In this document: in pieces, positions 59,230-64,000 of the stretch | How the letters are laid out: every line of letters begins with the position of its first letter | Numbering within the stretch: the first letter of the stretch is position 1 | Assembly (NCBI GenBank): GCA_002298145.1 | Contig: DBMP01000013.1 | Coordinates: 310,001 to 374,000, forward strand | DNA length: 64,000 nt | From: Spartobacteria bacterium UBA695 | GTDB taxonomy: Bacteria; Verrucomicrobiota; Verrucomicrobiia; Chthoniobacterales; Chthoniobacteraceae | Direction of reading: 5' to 3' | Made by a program: the position numbers and the translations under genes | The notes under the pieces: model-generated | Seen by the model: the letters and a program-made list of their open reading frames with translations, nothing else | What the model was told of the DNA's origin: nothing | Database searches by the model: none

Positions 59230-61497
59230 ATGAGCTCAACGGAAAACCCCGCAGATATCGCCGCTCCTAGTTTGGAGCGTTCCCTCGTATGGCAACCGGC
59301 CCGCTGGTTTCTCTCCTTTTTTTGGGGGGTGCTTTTTGCGGCAATTTTTAGTTTTTTCCTGAATGAAACCGATACGGGCAACTTTGCCACCTTCTTAAGA
59401 GGGCAGATCGGCCTGGAGGCGCTCGGGATGGCTTGGTTCTGGAAAGTCGGTGCGGGGTTCCTGATCGGGGCCGTGGGCGGCTTCTATTTTTATCTGGAAG
59501 TGCCAAAGTCTTATCACAAGAAGGCCAACCAAATGGCCCTGGTGATGAGTCTTTTTCTCATTCCGCTTTTGACCTACATCCCGGCCATGTCGGCGGGCTT
59601 CATCTGGGACGATGACCAGGAGATTTCGATGAACCCCTCCATCGTGCTTTCGTACAGTGCGCACGAGCGCGCCTACCATACGAACTGGAAGGGCCTTTGG
59701 GAAATCTGGACGGGCGGCATTACCAACCAGCGCGAGAGCGACGAGGGCCGCGCCGAGCTGGGTAAGGGCCCTGCGCCGTGGCTGGTCAAAGCCCTGCGGC
59801 CGCCGCTCTGTGCCATCGAGCGCGAGCTTTTTGGCGGAGCTAACAAGGAGGGCTACCTTTTCCAGGGCAATCAGTTTGCCGATTACTTCCCGGTCAAGTC
59901 GACCACGCTCTGGATCGAGTACCAGCTCTGGGGCTACCACATTGATCCGCAGGGGCGGGCCATCACCGACGGGCCTCCCTTCCACATCATGACGATCATT
60001 TTCCACGCGATCGACTGCGTGCTCCTCTGGGTCGTGCTGCGGCAGTTGGGGGTGCCCGGCGCTTGGCTCGGTGCGTTGCTCTTTGGCATTCACCCGGTGC
60101 ACTCGGAGTCGGTGGCGTGGATCGCGGAACGCAAAAACACGCTCTCGTTGCTCTTCGTGCTCCTCTCGCTGCGCTACTGGCTCAAGTACGATGAAAGCGG
60201 CAACCGGCGGCAATATTTTGTTTCGCTGGGGCTCTTCATGACGGCGCTGTTGTGCAAAACGCACGTCGTGGTTTTCCCCGCCGTGTTGATGCTTCTGGAA
60301 TGGTGGCAAAAGGGGACGGTGCCCGTGGCGGGGCCGCTCTGGAGGAAGCTGCGTGACGGCGACGTCAATGCCCAGAAGGACCTCGTGCGCGACCTCTTCC
60401 GCTACGTCCCGTTCTTTGTCATTACCATTCTGCTTTCCGAGATGACCATCTGGTTCCAGAACGACCGCGCCATTGGCGGCGAGGTCATCCCGATTGGCGA
60501 CTTCGCCTCGCGGCTCGCCGGGGCCAGCGTAGTCATCTGGTCGTACCTCTCCAAGGCGCTCCTGCCGATCAACCTCAATACCATCTACGCCAACACCGGC
60601 TGGCTCTGGTGGCCGCTCACCGATCCGCAGCCGTGGATGTACCTGATGGGCGTGCTGGTGCTCGTTACGCTGCTGGTGCTCTTTTATATCGGGCGCATCT
60701 TCCAGTTCCGCACCGAGCGGGCCGCGCGGACGCCGTTCTTTGTCTTCGCCTTCTTTGTCGGAACGCTCGTGCCGGTCCTGGGCTTCCTGACGATGTCCTA
60801 CATGCGCCTCACCTTGCAGGCGGATCACTTCCAATACTTCAGCGACATCGCGATCGTCGCCGCCATCGGGGCGCTGGTGGCGATTGCCTACGAACGGATT
60901 CATAAAACCTACCGGCCCCTGCTCGTCACCGTTTGCGTGTTGGTGATCGGAGGAGCGTGCATGTATAGCTGGGAGCGCGCGGGCGTTCACCAGGGCGAGG
61001 AAACGCTCTGGCGGGCCTGCCTGCTAAGGAACGAAGCCTCCTGGCAGGCGCACAACCATATGGGCGCTGTGCTCTATGGCCAGCGGAAGATCGCCGAGGC
61101 CGCGCCGCACTTTGAGCGGGCCGTGGAGCTCAAGCCGGAGAACCCGGAAGTCCACAACAACCTGGGGTTGGTCCGGTGGTATTATGGCCGGTTTGACGAA
61201 GCTATCGCGCAGTATCGCGAGGCCGTCCGGATCAAAGGCGAGGTGATCGCGCTGCGGCGCAACCTGGCCGACGCCTACGTCGCGCTCAAGCGCTACGACG
61301 AAGCCATCCAGGAATACGCGACCATGATCAAGGACGTCCCCAATGACCCGAACCTGCATGCTATGAAAGGCGTGATCCTGGCGGAACGTGGCCGTTTCCT
61401 GGAAGCTAAACAGGAAATGGAAATCGCCGTGAGCCTTGATCCCAATAACCTCATGGCGCGTAAGAACCTCGAAATCCTGCGCCAGAAGGGCTTCTAG
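59230..61497 (+). CDS. Multi-spanning membrane protein with C-terminal TPRs (TMTC/DUF1736-like)
   Basis: 755 residues from the ATG at 59230; an earlier in-frame ATG exists at 59158. Twelve or so transmembrane helices contain the loop signatures FIWDDDQEISMNPSIVLSY, GALLFGIHPVHSESVAWIAERKNTLSLLFVLLSL and ALLCKTHVVVFPAVLMLLEWW, which are those of TMTC-type proteins. C-terminal residues about 610-750 are four or five TPRs (AAPHFERAVELKPENPEVHNNLGLV.., AIAQYREAVRIKGEVIALRRNLA). Eukaryotic TMTCs transfer O-mannose; bacterial roles are unknown. Divergent from yicC with a 107-base gap. Confidence 0.88.
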   Translation: MSSTENPADIAAPSLERSLVWQPARWFLSFFWGVLFAAIFSFFLNETDTGNFATFLRGQIGLEALGMAWFWKVGAGFLIGAVGGFYFYLEVPKSYHKKANQMALVMSLFLIPLLTYIPAMSAGFIWDDDQEISMNPSIVLSYSAHERAYHTNWKGLWEIWTGGITNQRESDEGRAELGKGPAPWLVKALRPPLCAIERELFGGANKEGYLFQGNQFADYFPVKSTTLWIEYQLWGYHIDPQGRAITDGPPFHIMTIIFHAIDCVLLWVVLRQLGVPGAWLGALLFGIHPVHSESVAWIAERKNTLSLLFVLLSLRYWLKYDESGNRRQYFVSLGLFMTALLCKTHVVVFPAVLMLLEWWQKGTVPVAGPLWRKLRDGDVNAQKDLVRDLFRYVPFFVITILLSEMTIWFQNDRAIGGEVIPIGDFASRLAGASVVIWSYLSKALLPINLNTIYANTGWLWWPLTDPQPWMYLMGVLVLVTLLVLFYIGRIFQFRTERAARTPFFVFAFFVGTLVPVLGFLTMSYMRLTLQADHFQYFSDIAIVAAIGALVAIAYERIHKTYRPLLVTVCVLVIGGACMYSWERAGVHQGEETLWRACLLRNEASWQAHNHMGAVLYGQRKIAEAAPHFERAVELKPENPEVHNNLGLVRWYYGRFDEAIAQYREAVRIKGEVIALRRNLADAYVALKRYDEAIQEYATMIKDVPNDPNLHAMKGVILAERGRFLEAKQEMEIAVSLDPNNLMARKNLEILRQKGF

Positions 61498-61649
61498 GTA
61501 AAGGCCCGCCAAGCGCTCCGGGAGCTGATCTTCGGGCGCTTTGAGCTGCCCGCCTTGCTGAAAAGGGGAGTTGGGAGGTGCGCCTCCCAAACCCTTGCGA
61601 GCAGGAGCTTCGCCTACCGCTGCACCTCAGCCGGGAAACTTCGTTTCCA

Positions 61650-62576
61650 CTAGCTCAGTGCCACGCGCGCCTGCTCCAGTACCAACTCCAACCCGTCGGG
61701 GCGGCTGAGCGAAACCGGCTTGAGCATCGGCTCGCGTCGGAACCACGTCAGCTGCTTCTTTGCATAGTGCCGCGTGGCCAAGCTAATGGCGGCTATCGCG
61801 TCCTCCCGCGAGAGTTCTCCGCGCAAGTAGGCCTCGATTTCATTCCAGCCGATCACCTGCCGGGCGGTCGGGCTCACGTTGCCGGAAGCCAGCGCCGCGC
61901 GCACCTCCTCCACCGCGCCCCCGGCTTCGAAAAGCGCCGCTGCGCGCCGGTCGATCCGCTCGTAAAGCTCCCCGCGCTCGCGGTCGAGCAATACGCCGTG
62001 GAAAGGAATTTCCCGCTCCCATTCCCGGCGAAATTCCGAGAACGGCTGCCCCGTGATGAGGCAAATCTCCAGCGCCCGCTGCACCCGGCGGGGGTTGAGA
62101 AGGTCAAGCGTTCGCGCCCCCTCCGGGTCGAGCCCTCGCAGCCGCTCCACCAGCGCGGGTAGCGGCGTGGCGATAAGCTCCTCGCGCAGCTCCGGCGGGG
62201 TGGGGGGCAGCTCCGCCAGGCCCCGCGTAAGCGCCCGCAGGTACATCCCCGTCCCGCCCACGACAATCGCCGGGCGGCCCCGGCCCCGTACGGACTCCAG
62301 CGCGGCACGGGCCAGCTCCAGGTAGCGCCCCACGTTGAAGGTCTCCGAGAGAGGAACCGTCCCCACCAGATGATGCGGGACACGGGCCAGCTCCTCGGGC
62401 GTCGGCTTGGCCGTGAGGCAGTCGAGCCCCTGGTAGACCTGGAACGCATCGGCCCCGATAATCTCCGCCCCGAGCGCCTCCGCCAGCTCCAGCGCCACAG
62501 CCGTCTTGCCCACGGCGGTCGGACCGGCGAGGAAAAACGCGCCTTTGAGAAGAGTAGGATCGACAGGAACGGCCAT
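61650..62576 (-). CDS. miaA: tRNA dimethylallyltransferase
   Basis: 308 residues (start 62576; 62591 possible). It adds a dimethylallyl group to A37 of tRNAs reading UNN codons. P-loop FLAGPTAVGKTAVALELA, GADAFQVYQGLDCLTAKPT, ATPHHL-type VPHHLVGTV, VGGTGMYLRALTRGL, RRVQRALEI, VIGWNEI and ATRHYAKKQLTWFRRE. The usual DS before QVY reads DAF here. The gene ends about 150 bases after the TPR protein and is convergent with it. Confidence 0.94.
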   Translation of the reverse strand: MAVPVDPTLLKGAFFLAGPTAVGKTAVALELAEALGAEIIGADAFQVYQGLDCLTAKPTPEELARVPHHLVGTVPLSETFNVGRYLELARAALESVRGRGRPAIVVGGTGMYLRALTRGLAELPPTPPELREELIATPLPALVERLRGLDPEGARTLDLLNPRRVQRALEICLITGQPFSEFRREWEREIPFHGVLLDRERGELYERIDRRAAALFEAGGAVEEVRAALASGNVSPTARQVIGWNEIEAYLRGELSREDAIAAISLATRHYAKKQLTWFRREPMLKPVSLSRPDGLELVLEQARVALS

Positions 62577-62663
62577 GGGGGAGCCCATCATAGCCGAGCC
62601 ATGACAACCGGGGAGCTTCTTTTCTGGAAATTCGCGCCGCCAGATGCTCTATATACCCGCTAC

Positions 62664-63107
62664 ATGCAACTTAACGACGAACAGAAACGGGAAGTTACCC
62701 AATGGATTGAAGGCGGGGCGAAGCTATCGGAAGTGCAGCAACGGCTCGCGGAGGAATTTGGCATCCGGCTCACGTACATGGAGGCCCGGTTCCTCGTCGA
62801 TGATCTGAGCCTGGTGCCCAAGGAACTGGTCGAGGAGAAAAAGCCTGAGGCGACCGAGGCCGAGGCCCCCGAGCCGCCGCAGCCGCCCGCCACGGGCCTG
62901 CGCGTGGATGTCGACGCCATCATGCGTCCCGGTGCGCTCATCAGCGGCAAAGTAACCTTTAGCGACGGCGAAACCGCCGACTGGTCGCTCGACCAGAGTG
63001 GCCGCTTCGGCATGGTCCCCAAGACGGAAGGCTACCGCCCCTCGCAAGCCGACCTTACCGATTTCCGCAAAGCCCTCGAGCGCGAACTGCAAAAGCAGGG
63101 ACTCTAG
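62664..63107 (+). CDS. Conserved Verrucomicrobiota protein of unknown function
   Basis: 147 residues from the ATG at 62664 (MQLNDEQKREVTQWIEGG); an upstream in-frame ATG at 62601 is possible. An N-terminal HTH-like helical unit (LSEVQQRLAEEFGIRLTYMEARFLVDDLSLVP) is followed by a Pro/Glu linker and a beta-rich C-terminal half (GALISGKVTFSDGETADWSLDQSGRFGMVPKTEGYRPS) ending in an amphipathic helix. I recall similar proteins from this phylum without a known role. It is divergent from miaA. Confidence 0.65.
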   Translation: MQLNDEQKREVTQWIEGGAKLSEVQQRLAEEFGIRLTYMEARFLVDDLSLVPKELVEEKKPEATEAEAPEPPQPPATGLRVDVDAIMRPGALISGKVTFSDGETADWSLDQSGRFGMVPKTEGYRPSQADLTDFRKALERELQKQGL

Positions 63108-63219
63108 ATAGAATTCATCAGGAACTCAGGAATTGAAGGGAAACTTCCCAGAGCGGAAGTTTCCTTCAGTCAGGAGAATGTTGTCCTTATCTCTCTGTTC
63201 TTTGCGTTCCTGATATCAA

Positions 63220-63843
63220 TCAATAGCGGATCGCCGGGGAAGAGCGCGCCCCGTAACGGAAGGGATCGGGCGTGAGCGCGATGGCCACTTGCTCCGCCGC
63301 GTTGCGGAAATCAAACGGCAGCGGGTAGCCGCCGCCCGGGCGCGTCACGCTCCCCAGCAGCGAGCCGTCCGACCAGGCCTTCACATCAAAAGCGTAGAGC
63401 ACCGTCCCGTGCCGCACGTCGGAAATGCGCACATGCATCTTCACGCACGAGGGCATTGCGAGCGGGTTGCACCAGGGCCCCCGCCACGGCATCCAGCGCT
63501 CCGGCGGGTAGCCGCTTTCAATCCCCGCGAACTCCCCGTCCACCAGCCAGCCTATGGGCGCGGCCTCGTCCTCCTTTAACACCCGCGAAGGAGCGATCTT
63601 GGCCAGCTCTTCCTGGAGATTATTAGCGAACGCCACCGGGGCCAGCGAAGCGCGCAAAGGGCTATCGCCGCTGGGCGTGCAGCGGTCAAAGGCCATGGGG
63701 TTGAGGCGGAAAGGGCGGATGTAGATCGCCTTCGGGTCGGTTGCCCCCGTGGCGACAGACGTGCTGGTAATGCGAACCGGCGGGGTGGAACAAGAGGAGA
63801 TCCACGCGAGAACCGGAAGGAGAAAGAGCGGCCACGTTTTCAT
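63220..63843 (-). CDS. Outer-membrane-type lipoprotein, DUF4410-like
   Basis: 207 residues. A signal peptide ends in a lipobox (WISSC-S at about residues 15-19), so Cys19 should be lipidated. The mature part has the pattern PKAIYIRPFRLNP, NLQEELAKIAPSRVLKED, GWLVDGEFAGIESG, KMHVRISDVRHGTVLYAFDVKAWSDGSLLG, as in DUF4410-type lipoproteins that share a fold with curli-secretion CsgG-like parts. Role unknown. Confidence 0.75.
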   Translation of the reverse strand: MKTWPLFLLPVLAWISSCSTPPVRITSTSVATGATDPKAIYIRPFRLNPMAFDRCTPSGDSPLRASLAPVAFANNLQEELAKIAPSRVLKEDEAAPIGWLVDGEFAGIESGYPPERWMPWRGPWCNPLAMPSCVKMHVRISDVRHGTVLYAFDVKAWSDGSLLGSVTRPGGGYPLPFDFRNAAEQVAIALTPDPFRYGARSSPAIRY

Positions 63844-64000
63844 ACCCGGGGGCGAGTATCCCCGTGCCCCGGCCGCAAAGCGAGCCGCATCGGCCCACCT
63901 GACCCGCCAATCGGCAGGCCGCCGAGGCAGCTTGAGGGAGGTTCCCCGGGGGGCGGTGCAGGGGCGTTTGCAAAACCGATTCAGGCTGGCATTTTTTCGT

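Overview
The window looks like Verrucomicrobiota chromosome. I infer this from gene style, not from a database search: an ECF sigma factor followed by a Ser/Thr kinase with an N-terminal zinc ribbon, large secreted proteins with repeated NDYAAVNxGQ motifs, TPR-rich membrane proteins, a lysine/alanine-rich histone H1-like protein, and dispersed CGCAAAGGCGCAAAG palindromes. The core (about 17-64 kb) is GC-rich; the first 17 kb is clearly AT-richer.

Region 1 (1-16966) is the distal part of an integrated mobile element. Its right boundary is a 3' tRNA-Arg(ACG) fragment of about 48 bp at 16919-16966, as left when an element inserts into a tRNA gene; the other end and any integrase lie left of the window. 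Cargo: the end of a RepA-like ATPase, a D5-primase-C-terminus-like protein, a secreted-protein operon (tail-fibre-like protein, 1,321-residue lipase-fold protein, anchored CarboxypepD-like protein), an XRE regulator, small membrane and secreted proteins, a phage/plasmid-type module ending in a DUF932 protein, and a solitary protein with a HEPN-like R-N-x5-H motif. Two inverted, TGCA-saturated repeats of about 110 bp (430-540 and 12881-12990), each with a long hairpin, sit 12.4 kb apart. They are the most unusual signal here.

Region 2 (17-36.4 kb) is housekeeping: an ABC-F protein, the kinase/ECF sigma operon, ald, aroE, hisD-plsY-gpsA, an O-antigen ligase/TPR protein, two overlapping methyltransferases, citrate synthase, a small RHH-like protein, DUF1003 and sucCD. 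Intergenic spaces carry several repeat families: a 169-bp MITE-like element, two inverted copies of a palindromic element bracketing aroE, and hairpins whose stems covary around a conserved CTCCA-type loop.

Region 3 (36.6-64 kb): a secreted NlpC/P60-like protein, rplM-rpsI, ribokinase flanked by 70-bp direct repeats, mutS, an acyltransferase, DUF1294, DUF2809, dnaX-ybaB, an aminotransferase, a sugar nucleotidyltransferase, a cobA-hemD fusion, an Hsp70 paired with a SUMF1-fold protein, rpsU, a possible structured RNA, the histone-like gene, yicC-gmk-coaC-coaB (coaBC split into two genes), a TMTC-like TPR membrane protein, miaA, a conserved 147-residue protein and a lipoprotein.

No rRNA, complete tRNA, CRISPR array, integrase, relaxase or known multi-gene defence system was seen.
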